From Lachnospiraceae bacterium (lineage in GTDB: Bacteria; Bacillota; Clostridia; Lachnospirales; Lachnospiraceae), in NCBI GenBank assembly GCA_022792335.1, contig JAAWAV010000010.1:1-64000 (forward strand): 64,000 nt of DNA, in the 5' to 3' direction. The notes beneath the pieces are model-generated. The model was not told the origin of the DNA, did no database searches, and saw only the letters and a program-made list of their open reading frames with translations. The position numbers and the translations under genes are program-made. Below, piece by piece: positions 25,354 to 33,936 of the stretch (its first letter is position 1; each line of letters begins with the position of its first letter).

Positions 25354-27699
25354 ATGCAGAAAAGTATACGCATCGCCTGTGCCAATTTTCGCAGGGCCAA
25401 GGGGCAGACTGTGGCGATTATCCTGCTGGTTCTTCTGGGAGCGATGATGTTGAATCTGTGGCTGATGCTGTCGACAGACTACAAACAGAATTTTGAGCGT
25501 TGCCATGACAGGCTGAACGGGGAGCATGTGACTCTTGCCTTAAACGGCGACGGCGAGGAACTTCGGGATTTTCTTTCCGGGGTTCTGGAAGAAGATGAAC
25601 GTACGGCGCAGTACTGTATGGACGATGGCTTTTTTATGGTCGGATCCTTCGCCTATCATGGAGGAGAGGTCAATACGGAGTTTATGATTCTGGATAAGGA
25701 GACGGCGCTTGGCCGTCCTGTAGGGGCGATTGAGCTGGTGGAGGAAGGCGAGGAGGAAAGCGGCGTCTACCTTCCCATGCTTTATAGTTCGGACGGCCGT
25801 ATTTCAGTGGGAGAGACCATCGAAATTACCATTGGGAATCAGACGAAGAGCTACCTGGTCTGCGGCTTTTTAAACAGCGCCATGGCCGGCTCTCATAACT
25901 GTTCCATGAGTGCGCTGGTCTTTACAAAGGATCAGTATGAGGAGCTGAAAAAGCAAGACAGCCTGCTCCCATCCACACTCGTGTCCGTGCGGATCCATGA
26001 TAAGACAGAGAGTCAGGAGTTTGAAGCGGATTTTAAGGAGGCAGTGTCGGCCAGATATCCGGAAATCCAAACGCAGAGTAATTCTTATAAACTGGTATCT
26101 TCCTCCCGCTATATTTCCCAGATGATCTGTTCCGGTATCATGAGCGCCATGGCGTTTTTGACGACGCTGATCGCTTTGGTAGTGATTGCTTCCAATGTCG
26201 TTCATTATATTCAGGAAAATATGAAGAACCTTGGGGCGTTAAAGGCCGTGGGATATGAGAGCAGGCAGATAATAGGGGCTTTACTGTTTCAATTTTCGAG
26301 CATTGCCCTGGTGGCGGCTCTGATCGGGATTGGACTTTCCTATGGTCTGTTTCCGGCAATTAATGTTATGATGATTTCTCAGACAGGGATTCCCTATGAC
26401 GTGCGGTTTTTGCCGTTGCCTTTTTTTCTGACGCTTTTTTGCAGCGTCGGGACAGTTTCTCTGACTGTGGGGATTGCCGCCTGGCGAATCCGGAAAATCG
26501 AGCCGATTACGGCCCTCCGGGAAGGAATCCGGACTCACAGTTTCCGGAAAAACCACGCTCCTCTGGATAAAACCGGCCTTCCGCTTCATTTGGCTCTGTC
26601 GTTGAAAACCACTTTTTCAGGGGTAAAACAGAATGTCACCATGTGTATTACCATGTTGGTGCTGTCTCTTATCATCACCTTTTCCGGCCTGATGGTGGAA
26701 AACGTGATTGTGGACATGGATCCCTTTATCAATATGGTGGTAGGAGAGATGGCGGACTCCTGCATCAATATAAAGACGGAGGCAGAAGAGGAATTTTTGC
26801 AGCGGATGAGAGCAGACGGTCGGGTGGAAAAGATTTATCTTTACCATACGGAAAATGCGGTTCATGTGGGCGGAATCGGCCTGATGGCTACAATGACAGA
26901 GGACTTTGCGGACGTAAACAATCAGGCGGTGTGCATCGAAGGGAGATATCCAAAATACGACAATGAGATTGTGATCGCCGTGAAGTATGCCAGGGAACGG
27001 AACCTGCACATCGGGGACGAGATTGTGATGGCGGCAGGTGGAAAGGAAATGAAGTATCTGATCTGCGGCTATACACAGATCTCCAACAATCTGGGACGGG
27101 ACTGTATGTTTACCAGGAGTGGCTACGAACGTATGGGAAGTATTCAGAATGCCAGCTATTATATAAATTTGGCCGAGGATGTGGATATAGAGGCGTTCCA
27201 GGAAGAAGTAGGGGAATGGATGGGAGAGCGGATGAATACAGCGGTCAACATTCAGGAAGTTATAAAAGGAACAGGCAGCGTTTATGTCTCTCTTATGAGG
27301 GTGATTGTAGTTGCCATTCTGATCCTGAGCGGAGCGATCGTCCTGTTCGTCCTGTATCTGTTGGTGAGGGGAATGCTCAGCAGAAAGAAACGGGAATACG
27401 GGATCCTAAAAGCCCTGGGATTTACCACAGGACAACTGATCCTTCAGACGGCTCTGAGCTTTATGCCTGCGGTAACGCTGTCCATGATCGTGGGGTTAGT
27501 CTTAAGCATACAGGTGATCAATCCGCTGACGGCTCTGTTTCTGAGAGGAATTGGAATTGTGAAATGTACCTTTCAGGTGCCTGTCGGGTTTACGGCGGCA
27601 GCCGGAGCTGCTCTATGTCTGTTTGCTTTCCTGATCGCCAGTTTGCTGTCCTTAAAAATCCGAAAGATTACTCCGAAGGAACTGCTGACGGGAGAATAA
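25354..27699 (+). CDS. FtsX-type ABC permease, large duplicated form
   Basis: 781 aa from 25354, just after the ATPase stop; the frame extends to 25288 inside the ATPase gene. N-terminal helix (about 18-40), an extracytoplasmic domain, three helices of the first FtsX module (about 265-400), then a second large outside domain (about 470-640) and a second FtsX module (about 650-780). The two halves make it a 'double FtsX' permease, longer than BceB (about 650 aa). Probably acts by mechanotransmission to expel or counter a membrane-active compound, inferred from class and neighbours. Confidence 0.88.
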   Translation: MQKSIRIACANFRRAKGQTVAIILLVLLGAMMLNLWLMLSTDYKQNFERCHDRLNGEHVTLALNGDGEELRDFLSGVLEEDERTAQYCMDDGFFMVGSFAYHGGEVNTEFMILDKETALGRPVGAIELVEEGEEESGVYLPMLYSSDGRISVGETIEITIGNQTKSYLVCGFLNSAMAGSHNCSMSALVFTKDQYEELKKQDSLLPSTLVSVRIHDKTESQEFEADFKEAVSARYPEIQTQSNSYKLVSSSRYISQMICSGIMSAMAFLTTLIALVVIASNVVHYIQENMKNLGALKAVGYESRQIIGALLFQFSSIALVAALIGIGLSYGLFPAINVMMISQTGIPYDVRFLPLPFFLTLFCSVGTVSLTVGIAAWRIRKIEPITALREGIRTHSFRKNHAPLDKTGLPLHLALSLKTTFSGVKQNVTMCITMLVLSLIITFSGLMVENVIVDMDPFINMVVGEMADSCINIKTEAEEEFLQRMRADGRVEKIYLYHTENAVHVGGIGLMATMTEDFADVNNQAVCIEGRYPKYDNEIVIAVKYARERNLHIGDEIVMAAGGKEMKYLICGYTQISNNLGRDCMFTRSGYERMGSIQNASYYINLAEDVDIEAFQEEVGEWMGERMNTAVNIQEVIKGTGSVYVSLMRVIVVAILILSGAIVLFVLYLLVRGMLSRKKREYGILKALGFTTGQLILQTALSFMPAVTLSMIVGLVLSIQVINPLTALFLRGIGIVKCTFQVPVGFTAAAGAALCLFAFLIASLLSLKIRKITPKELLTGE

Positions 27700-27772
27700 A
27701 CGAGGATGAGAATCTATGGAGGTTCATTTGCAAATAAATGGAGGATAATTGCATTTAAAATCATAAAGCCAT

Positions 27773-27811
27773 TGCCTTTTCCTGTCGGTTAATGGTAGAA
27801 TGGAAAAGGCA
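27773..27811. other. 10-bp hairpin in the leader of the 27838 gene
   Basis: TGCCTTTTCC (27773-27782) and GGAAAAGGCA (27802-27811) form a perfect stem with a 19-base loop. No T run follows, so it is not an ordinary terminator; it lies just upstream of the 27838 start. Confidence 0.35.
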
Positions 27812-27837
27812 TATATGCCGGGAAGGCGGTAACAGTT

Positions 27838-28467
27838 TTGGAAGAAAAAAAACCAGAAGATAGAAACGAAACACTTAAGGACGAGACCTTACATGACGGG
27901 GGAGTTGGCAGTGAATCAGCGTCAGACAACCTGTCAGAAGGCGGGAGTGTCCCGGAGGTGACAAAAGAGCAGGAGTCAGAAGAAAAAGAGGAACGCCGGG
28001 GACTCTTCGGCGCGAAGAAGAGAGAGCGCAACGACAAGATGGTGATGGGGCTTTACGCCATGGCCGGCGTCTATCTCCTCTATACGGCGTTTATGACGGC
28101 AAAGGAGCTGATTGAGGGGAAGATAGAACCTGGCCGGGATACGATTATCAACATTGCCTTTGTGGTGATCTTTGCGTCTGCTGCCGTATGGATTCTGATC
28201 TCAAGCTGGCGACTCAGGAATATCCTGAAAGCCCAGGAGAAGGAAGAGGCAGAACGGCTTGCGGCAGAGAGAGCAGAGCGGGGCGAAGCGCCGGAGGAGC
28301 CTGCGAAAGGCGGACTTTTTGGCGGGATTCTCGCAAGACCGGAGATGAGTCAGCCTTCTGTGGCTTCCAGGGCTTCCGTATATTATAACCCTGCGGACGA
28401 GGAGGAAGAGGAAGCGATGGAGGAAGAAAGGATGGGGGCCGAAACAGAAGTGACAGATGAGGATTAG
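27838..28467 (+). CDS. Hypothetical two-span membrane protein
   Basis: 209 aa, starting at TTG 27838 (GGAAGGCGG upstream; no in-frame ATG before residue 67). Family not recognised. Visible: an acidic, disordered N-terminus (1-55), a GLFGAKKRERN basic patch, two membrane helices (about 68-87, 101-123), a charged helix of E/A/R (about 130-150) and a very acidic C-terminus with EEEEEAMEEER. The inside/outside tails suggest a scaffold or regulatory role, but no function can be assigned. Stands alone, followed by hairpins at 28496 and 28587. Confidence 0.6.
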   Translation: MEEKKPEDRNETLKDETLHDGGVGSESASDNLSEGGSVPEVTKEQESEEKEERRGLFGAKKRERNDKMVMGLYAMAGVYLLYTAFMTAKELIEGKIEPGRDTIINIAFVVIFASAAVWILISSWRLRNILKAQEKEEAERLAAERAERGEAPEEPAKGGLFGGILARPEMSQPSVASRASVYYNPADEEEEEAMEEERMGAETEVTDED

Positions 28468-28495
28468 GCTTCAGATTCTGAGGAAGATTAAAGGG

Positions 28496-28533
28496 ACCTC
28501 CCGGATGATACGGGGAAGTATTGTCCGGGAGGT
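28496..28533 (+). terminator. Hairpin after the 27838 gene
   Basis: ACCTCCCGGA (28496-28505) pairs perfectly with TCCGGGAGGT (28524-28533), with inner pairing ATAC/GTAT. The T run is poor (TTAG). Confidence 0.5.
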
Positions 28534-28586
28534 TAGAAAAATCGCCGGTTTCCTCTGGCAGGCTGTTCAGAATATCGAAATTTTTG

Positions 28587-28618
28587 AAAGCGCTTTTTCT
28601 AGGAATCGCGCTTTTTTT
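28587..28618 (+). terminator. Rho-independent terminator
   Basis: AAAGCGC (28587-28593) pairs with GCGCTTT (28608-28614), followed by a T run. A second, better terminator for the same transcript. Confidence 0.65.
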
Positions 28619-28722
28619 ATTTCACAGGAGCTTACCGTCGCTTGACAAGGACATACACGCCCTGAATTTCCCCTTTTTCGACCGTGTGTGCTCTTGTCAA
28701 GCGACGGTGCGTCCTATGAAAC
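28619..28722. repeat. Dispersed palindrome family, copy 3 (largest)
   Basis: Left arm 28634-28659 (ACCGTCGCTTGACAAG...) pairs with 28683-28708; the outer 16 bp are perfect, then three mismatches. Pairing weakly continues outward (TTTCACAGGA / TCCTATGAAA), giving arms of about 40 bases around a 23-base loop. The left and right arms both carry ACCGTCGnnnGnCAAGnnCA, also found at 1165 and 9559. Non-coding, between two transcription units. Confidence 0.7.
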
Positions 28723-28781
28723 AAAAAGGTTCCGCGGGGATCGCACTGCTTGGGAGGGATTCCTTCTGTCTGGCGGGGCGG

Positions 28782-28810
28782 TTGACTTATTTGGGGGAAT
28801 ATTATATGAT
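28782..28810 (+). promoter_or_regulatory. Promoter of gatCAB
   Basis: TTGACT (28782-28787), 17 bases, TATGAT (28805-28810). Confidence 0.7.
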
Positions 28811-28900
28811 TAAACCATACAGACTGGATCAGAGAAGATAATTATGCGCGTAGCAAAAAGATAGAAATAGGATGTGAAAGGTCGGAAAGGAGCAGAAGAG

Positions 28901-29197
28901 GTGGCAAAGAATGTGATTTCGGATGAGACGATTGAATATGTGGGCATTCTGGCCAAGCTGGAATTATCCGGGGAGGAAAGGGAGCAGGCCAAGGAGGACA
29001 TGGCCAATATGCTGGATTATATTGACAGATTAAACGAGTTGGATACGACGGGAGTAGAACCCATGTCCCATGTATTTCCGGTACACAATGTATTCCGGGA
29101 GGATATTGTGGGGAACGGCGACGACAGGGAAAATATGCTGGCCAACGCACCGGAGAAAAAAGACGGCTGCTACAAGGTACCGAAGACGGTGGAATAG
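28901..29197 (+). CDS. gatC: Asp-tRNA(Asn)/Glu-tRNA(Gln) amidotransferase subunit C
   Basis: 98 aa from GTG 28901, with AAAGGAG eight bases upstream; an earlier in-frame GTG (28874) has no RBS. The typical GatC sequence runs [18 protein letters not shown], then [25 protein letters not shown] and the conserved LxNAPE-type end ([19 protein letters not shown]). It wraps around GatA and GatB and stabilises the complex that makes Gln-tRNA(Gln) and/or Asn-tRNA(Asn) by transamidation. Confidence 0.95.
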   Translation: MAKNVISDETIEYVGILAKLELSGEEREQAKEDMANMLDYIDRLNELDTTGVEPMSHVFPVHNVFREDIVGNGDDRENMLANAPEKKDGCYKVPKTVE

Positions 29198-29271
29198 ACT
29201 GAACGAACGGGCGGAGGGCGAAGCCAGGATCAGGATATGCCGACCCGTATGATATATAAGGAGGAAATACC

Positions 29272-30753
29272 GTGAATTTGATGAGTCTGACAGCCGTAGA
29301 GCTGGGAAAGAAGATAAAGTCCGGAGAGATCTCCGTGAGGGAAGCCGCCCAAAGCTCTCTGGCGGCGATCCGGGCAAGAGAGGGATCCGTTCACAGTTTT
29401 GTGACGGTGGTGGACGAGGAATCTGTTCTTTTGAGGGCTGACGAGGTGCAAAGACAGCTCTCGGAGGGAACGATAGAGAGTCCCCTGGCCGGAGTGCCGG
29501 TGGCGATCAAAGACAATATGTGTACGAAAGGGCTTTTGACCACCTGCAGCTCTCGAATTTTAGGGAACTTTAAGCCTACGTATACGGCAGAGGCAGTTCT
29601 CAATCTGGAAAGGGCCGGGGCCATCCTTGTAGGCAAGGCCAATATGGATGAATTTGCCATGGGGAGTACCACGGAAACCTCCTATTTTGGCGTGACAAAA
29701 AATCCCTGGAATACGGAACACGTACCGGGCGGTTCTTCCGGCGGCTCCTGTGCGGCTGTGGCGGCGGAAGAATGCTCCTATGCGCTTGGCTCTGATACGG
29801 GAGGCTCGATCAGACAGCCCAGTTCCTTCTGCGGCGTGACGGGGATTAAGCCCACTTACGGGACGGTTTCCCGTTATGGGTTGATTGCATATGGATCTTC
29901 TTTGGACCAGATTGGACCGGTGGCCAAGGATGTGACGGACTGCGCCGCTATTCTGGAAACTATTGCTTCCCATGACAAGAAGGACAGCACCAGTGTGGCC
30001 AGGGAGGATTATCGGTTCACGGAAGCCCTGCAGGAGGATGTGGCAGGTATGAGGATCGGGATTCCCAGAGACTATTTCGGAACAGGCCTGGACAGCGAAG
30101 TGAAGGAAGCTGTCCTTCAGGCGGCGAAAGTTCTGGAAGAGGGGGGCGCTGTGGTGGAAGAATTTGATTTAAGCCTGGTGGAATATGCCATTCCGGCTTA
30201 TTATGTGATTGCTTCTGCCGAGGCCAGCTCCAACTTGGCCCGGTTCGACGGAGTGAAATACGCGTATCGCAGCGAAGATTTTCTGGGACTTCATCAGATG
30301 TATAAGAGGACCCGTTCCGAAGGCTTCGGCGCAGAGGTGAAGCGGCGAATCATGCTGGGATCCTTTGTCCTTAGCAGTGGTTATTATGATGCCTATTATC
30401 TGAAAGCTCTTCGGACAAAGGCGCTGATTAAGGAGGCGTTTGATAAGGCGTTTGCAAGGTATGATCTGATCCTGGGTCCGGTGGCTCCGACGACGGCTCC
30501 GAAGTTGGGAGAGAGCTTAAGCGACCCGATCAAGATGTATCTGGGCGACATTTATACGATATCTGTGAATCTGGCGGGACTTCCGGGGATCAGCGTTCCC
30601 TGTGGCCTGGACGGGAAGGGGATGCCCATCGGTTTGCAGCTAATCGCCGACTGTTTCCAGGAAAAGAAGCTCATACGGGCGGCTTACACCTACGAACAGA
30701 CCAGATCTTATGGACATTGCCCGCTGGCGCAGAGAGGAGTGACTGAATCATGA
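29272..30753 (+). CDS. gatA: Asp/Glu-tRNA amidotransferase subunit A
   Basis: 493 aa from GTG 29272, seven bases after AAGGAGG. Amidase-signature enzyme that frees ammonia from glutamine for GatB. The Ser-cisSer-Lys triad can be read as Lys80 (VAIKDNM), Ser155 (PGGSSGGS) and Ser179 (GSDTGGSIRQP), one residue off the S. aureus positions. Overlaps gatB by four bases (ATGA). Confidence 0.96.
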   Translation: MNLMSLTAVELGKKIKSGEISVREAAQSSLAAIRAREGSVHSFVTVVDEESVLLRADEVQRQLSEGTIESPLAGVPVAIKDNMCTKGLLTTCSSRILGNFKPTYTAEAVLNLERAGAILVGKANMDEFAMGSTTETSYFGVTKNPWNTEHVPGGSSGGSCAAVAAEECSYALGSDTGGSIRQPSSFCGVTGIKPTYGTVSRYGLIAYGSSLDQIGPVAKDVTDCAAILETIASHDKKDSTSVAREDYRFTEALQEDVAGMRIGIPRDYFGTGLDSEVKEAVLQAAKVLEEGGAVVEEFDLSLVEYAIPAYYVIASAEASSNLARFDGVKYAYRSEDFLGLHQMYKRTRSEGFGAEVKRRIMLGSFVLSSGYYDAYYLKALRTKALIKEAFDKAFARYDLILGPVAPTTAPKLGESLSDPIKMYLGDIYTISVNLAGLPGISVPCGLDGKGMPIGLQLIADCFQEKKLIRAAYTYEQTRSYGHCPLAQRGVTES

Positions 30754-32183
30754 GTAAACAGTATGAAACGGTTATCGGCCTGGAAGTTCATGTGGAGTTG
30801 GCGACCAAGACCAAGATTTTTTGCTCCTGCAGCACTCAGTTCGGCGGGGAGCCCAATACCCATACCTGTCCCGTCTGTACGGGAATGCCCGGTTCCCTTC
30901 CTGTCCTTAACAGACAGGTGGTAGAATATGCGGCTGCAGTGGGCCTCGCCACAAATTGTACGATTACCAGGAACGGCAGATTTGACAGGAAGAATTATTT
31001 TTATCCGGATAATCCGCAGAATTATCAGATTTCCCAGCTGTATTTTCCTATTTGCCGGGACGGCGGCGTGGAGATCGAGACGGCGGCGGGAAAGAAAACT
31101 ATCCGGATTCATGAGATCCATATGGAAGAGGACGCAGGCAAACTGATCCACGACGAATGGGAGGACTGTACGCTGGTGGATTTTAACAGGAGCGGCGTGC
31201 CCTTGATCGAGATCGTTTCTGAGCCGGATATGCGTTCGGCCGAGGAAGTCATCGCTTATCTGGATAAGCTCAGACTGATTATTCAGTACCTGGGGGCTTC
31301 TGACTGCAAGCTTCAGGAGGGCTCCATGAGGGCCGATGTGAATTTGTCTGTGCGGGAGGTGGGAAGTGAGACCTTCGGCACCAGGACGGAGATGAAGAAC
31401 CTCAATTCTTTCAAAGCCATTGCCAGGGCCATCGAGGGGGAGAAAAACCGCCAGATCGACATTCTGGAGGAGGGCGGCCAGGTCATCCAGGAGACCAGAC
31501 GGTGGGACGACAACAAGGAGTGTTCTTATGCCATGCGCTCCAAAGAGGACGCTCAGGATTACCGGTACTTCCCGGAACCGGATCTGGTTCCGGTCCTGAT
31601 TGACGACGAATGGCTGGAAGAAATTAGGAAAAGGCAGCCGGAGCTTCGGGACGAGAAGCGGGTTCGCTATCAGGAGGAATATGGGATTCCTGAATATGAT
31701 ATCGATATTTTGACTTCGGAGAAGAGGCTGGCGGATATTTTTGAGGAAACGATTGCCGCAGGCTGCAAGCCGAAGGAGGTTTCCAACTGGCTCATGGTGG
31801 AAACCATGCGGTTATTAAAAGACGAGGATATGGACGCCGCCGATATCCGGTTTTCTCCCGCCCATCTGGCGGCTCTTATCGGCCTGGTCGATCAGGGGAA
31901 AATCAACCGGACGGTGGCAAAAGAGGTTTTTGAGGTTATGTTTCGGGAGGATATGGACCCAGTCCCCTATGTGGAGGAAAAAGGTCTGGTGATGGTGCAG
32001 GATGAAGGAGCGCTTCGCAGTACCATTGAGGAGATTGTGAAGAATAATCCCCAGTCTGTAGCAGATTATAAGAGCGGGAAGAAGAAAGCCATGGGCTTTT
32101 TAGTGGGACAGACTATGAAGGCTATGAAGGGAAAAGTAGATCCGGCCATGGTCAATCAGATCCTTCTGGAGCTTCTGGCGTGA
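30750..32183 (+). CDS. gatB: Asp/Glu-tRNA amidotransferase subunit B
   Basis: 477 aa, full length. Kinase/transamidase subunit that phosphorylates Glu- or Asp-tRNA and aminates it. Conserved: GLEVHVELATKTKIFCSC with Zn-site Cys (CSC...CPVCTGMPG), RKNYFYPDNPQNYQISQ, RADVNLSVR, and the C-terminal YqeY-like tRNA-binding domain (about 330-477). The locus lets the cell make Gln-tRNA and/or Asn-tRNA indirectly. Confidence 0.96.
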   Translation: MSKQYETVIGLEVHVELATKTKIFCSCSTQFGGEPNTHTCPVCTGMPGSLPVLNRQVVEYAAAVGLATNCTITRNGRFDRKNYFYPDNPQNYQISQLYFPICRDGGVEIETAAGKKTIRIHEIHMEEDAGKLIHDEWEDCTLVDFNRSGVPLIEIVSEPDMRSAEEVIAYLDKLRLIIQYLGASDCKLQEGSMRADVNLSVREVGSETFGTRTEMKNLNSFKAIARAIEGEKNRQIDILEEGGQVIQETRRWDDNKECSYAMRSKEDAQDYRYFPEPDLVPVLIDDEWLEEIRKRQPELRDEKRVRYQEEYGIPEYDIDILTSEKRLADIFEETIAAGCKPKEVSNWLMVETMRLLKDEDMDAADIRFSPAHLAALIGLVDQGKINRTVAKEVFEVMFREDMDPVPYVEEKGLVMVQDEGALRSTIEEIVKNNPQSVADYKSGKKKAMGFLVGQTMKAMKGKVDPAMVNQILLELLA

Positions 32184-32199
32184 AGAGCTGGAAATTTTG

Positions 32200-32224
32200 A
32201 TGCAAAAGGCTGAGTTTTTTGCAT
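32200..32224 (+). terminator. Weak hairpin after gatB
   Basis: ATGCAAAA (32200-32207) pairs with TTTTGCAT (32217-32224). The T run is in the stem, so it may attenuate rather than end transcription into the next gene. Confidence 0.35.
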
Positions 32225-32248
32225 AAGAGAAAAGAGGAAGAGCCTGTT

Positions 32249-32818
32249 ATGTGGGATGCAAAAATATTTTCAACAGATGTTTATCACTTTTTAAACTGGC
32301 TTCTGCTGTACAGCATGTTAGGCTGGCTGGTAGAATCCATTTATATGTCTCTCTGTAATAAGCGGCTGACCAACCGCGGCTTTGTCCGCGGTCCCATCTG
32401 CCCCATTTACGGAGTTGGCTTTCTGGGCGCTTATTTCCTGTTTGGACCCATCGCCCACAACTGGCCGCTGCTCTACGTGGTGGGGTGCATATCCGCCACG
32501 GCGCTGGAGTTTCTGGTGGCGAAAGCCATGATCCGGATCTTCGGGGCTGTCTGGTGGGATTACAAAGATAAGCCTTTCAATTATCAGGGGATCCTCTGTC
32601 TGGAGAGCACCCTGGCCTGGGGACTTTATGCTATCTGTCTCTTTGCCTTTGTACATAAAGGAATCTCCTGGCTGGTGGACAGCTACAGCATGACGGTGGG
32701 AAAGATCCTGGTCATTGCGGCCACGCTCTATTATGTCTCAGATTTTATTTACTGCGTGATGAAGGCGAAACGCAATGAGGGGCTTGAAAAAGACGGGATT
32801 TTAGTGAAATCGAAGTAG
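32249..32818 (+). CDS. Putative membrane protein, CmpB-type (PF06541)
   Basis: 189 aa from ATG 32249; an upstream in-frame TTG (32219) is unlikely. It matches the 'putative ABC transporter permease' family PF06541: LLYSMLGWLVESIYMSL, NRGFVRGPICPIYGVG, CISATALEFLVAKAMIRIF, WWDYKDKPFNYQGILCLESTLAWG. Five or so membrane helices. The family name is historical; no transport has been shown, and no ATPase lies nearby. Follows gatB by 66 bases; terminator at 32821. Confidence 0.8.
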   Translation: MWDAKIFSTDVYHFLNWLLLYSMLGWLVESIYMSLCNKRLTNRGFVRGPICPIYGVGFLGAYFLFGPIAHNWPLLYVVGCISATALEFLVAKAMIRIFGAVWWDYKDKPFNYQGILCLESTLAWGLYAICLFAFVHKGISWLVDSYSMTVGKILVIAATLYYVSDFIYCVMKAKRNEGLEKDGILVKSK

Positions 32819-32820
32819 AA

Positions 32821-32865
32821 AGAAGAGGAGCCCCCGGCCCGTATGAGTCCGGGGGGCTCCTCTTT
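32821..32865. terminator. Strong bidirectional terminator
   Basis: AGAAGAGGAGCCCCCGG pairs with CCGGGGGGCTCCTCTT, ending in TTTT, between the converging 32249 and 32879 genes. Confidence 0.9.
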
Positions 32866-32878
32866 TATGGAGAAAGCG

Positions 32879-33922
32879 CTAAGGCTCCAGTGTATAGATG
32901 GCAGTCTCATCCGTTTCCCGGTTTGCGGCCAACAGGAAGTCTTTTCCATCCCGTTTAAAATGCATAATGTTGGCCGGGCCGGCTCCGGAGTCGATGATTG
33001 TCGTCGTATATCCCTTTTCCCGATCATAATAGAATAGCAGAAGTTCCCTGTCGCCCTCCCGGTTTCCGACTGCGGCGACTGCTTTTCCCTGGAGGGAGAA
33101 GCCCCAGATGGCATGGAGAAAGGGCAGCTCTTTGGGGTGCTCATAGATCTGTTTATAGACACCGTCCTGTTTTTTGTATATCAGCAGGCGATTCCCGTGG
33201 AAAGGAGTGAACACCAGAAGCTCCCGCTCGCCGTCTCCGTCAAAGTCCAGGTGCAGCATATCGCTGGCAGGATCCGGAGTCAGACATTCATGGATCCATT
33301 CTCCGCCCGGATTTTTGGGAGGCGAAATTTTGTAAATGCCATTTTCCGTTCCAATGAGCGCGTAGGTACAGTCCCCTTCGCTTACCTTGCAAAAGCCGTG
33401 GTTTTTGAAAAGGCCGCTCAGAAGAGGCGCGAGCGTAAGGGGATGCTCCTCGTCATAGTGGGATAAATCTTCAGGGAGGGGGGCTATCCAGACGCGGCCT
33501 GGACAGGTCCAGTCATTTTTGAAAGCATGGGCCGATTTTAAGGTACAGGCGATCAGATAATGGAAACCGCCCTGAAAGAGGATTCCGAAACGGTGCACAA
33601 AAGGCAGGTTACAGAGAACCCGCCGCTTCCAGGCACCGTCTTTTTTTTCAACGATCACAATCTGCGCGGCCCCGGAGTCGTTGGGAGAGAAGAATCTCCT
33701 GGTAGAGAGGAATATACCGTCTGTCCCAGGAACCTGTTCCATGGTCATAACGCCGCCGTCCGTTTCCCAGACGGTCTCTAGGAGTCGTCCCGTCCCGTCA
33801 AAGAGATAACAGGGGGCGTTTTTTTCAGCGGCGGCCAGGAGACAGTCCTGGCCGCCTTTCTTCAGTTTTGCCAGGGCATAGCATTTTTCCAGCCTGGCGA
33901 TTACTTTTTTTTCAATCTTCAT
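32879..33922 (-). CDS. Cytosolic beta-propeller-like (VCBS/FG-GAP) protein
   Basis: 347 aa without signal peptide. Repeating strands around motifs such as IVIVEKKDGAWKRRVL, TENGIYKIS and LDFDGDGERELLVF (the FG-GAP/VCBS calcium-loop DxDGDG), and a closing segment that resembles its beginning, suggest a seven-bladed propeller. Function unknown. It is the last gene of the ABC/MBL operon (14 bases after ulaG-like). Such a protein in a sugar operon may be a lactonase or epimerase-like enzyme or a sensor; this is inference. No catalytic residues can be named. Confidence 0.65.
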   Translation of the reverse strand: MKIEKKVIARLEKCYALAKLKKGGQDCLLAAAEKNAPCYLFDGTGRLLETVWETDGGVMTMEQVPGTDGIFLSTRRFFSPNDSGAAQIVIVEKKDGAWKRRVLCNLPFVHRFGILFQGGFHYLIACTLKSAHAFKNDWTCPGRVWIAPLPEDLSHYDEEHPLTLAPLLSGLFKNHGFCKVSEGDCTYALIGTENGIYKISPPKNPGGEWIHECLTPDPASDMLHLDFDGDGERELLVFTPFHGNRLLIYKKQDGVYKQIYEHPKELPFLHAIWGFSLQGKAVAAVGNREGDRELLLFYYDREKGYTTTIIDSGAGPANIMHFKRDGKDFLLAANRETDETAIYTLEP

Positions 33923-33936
33923 AGTCGCTCCTGTCG

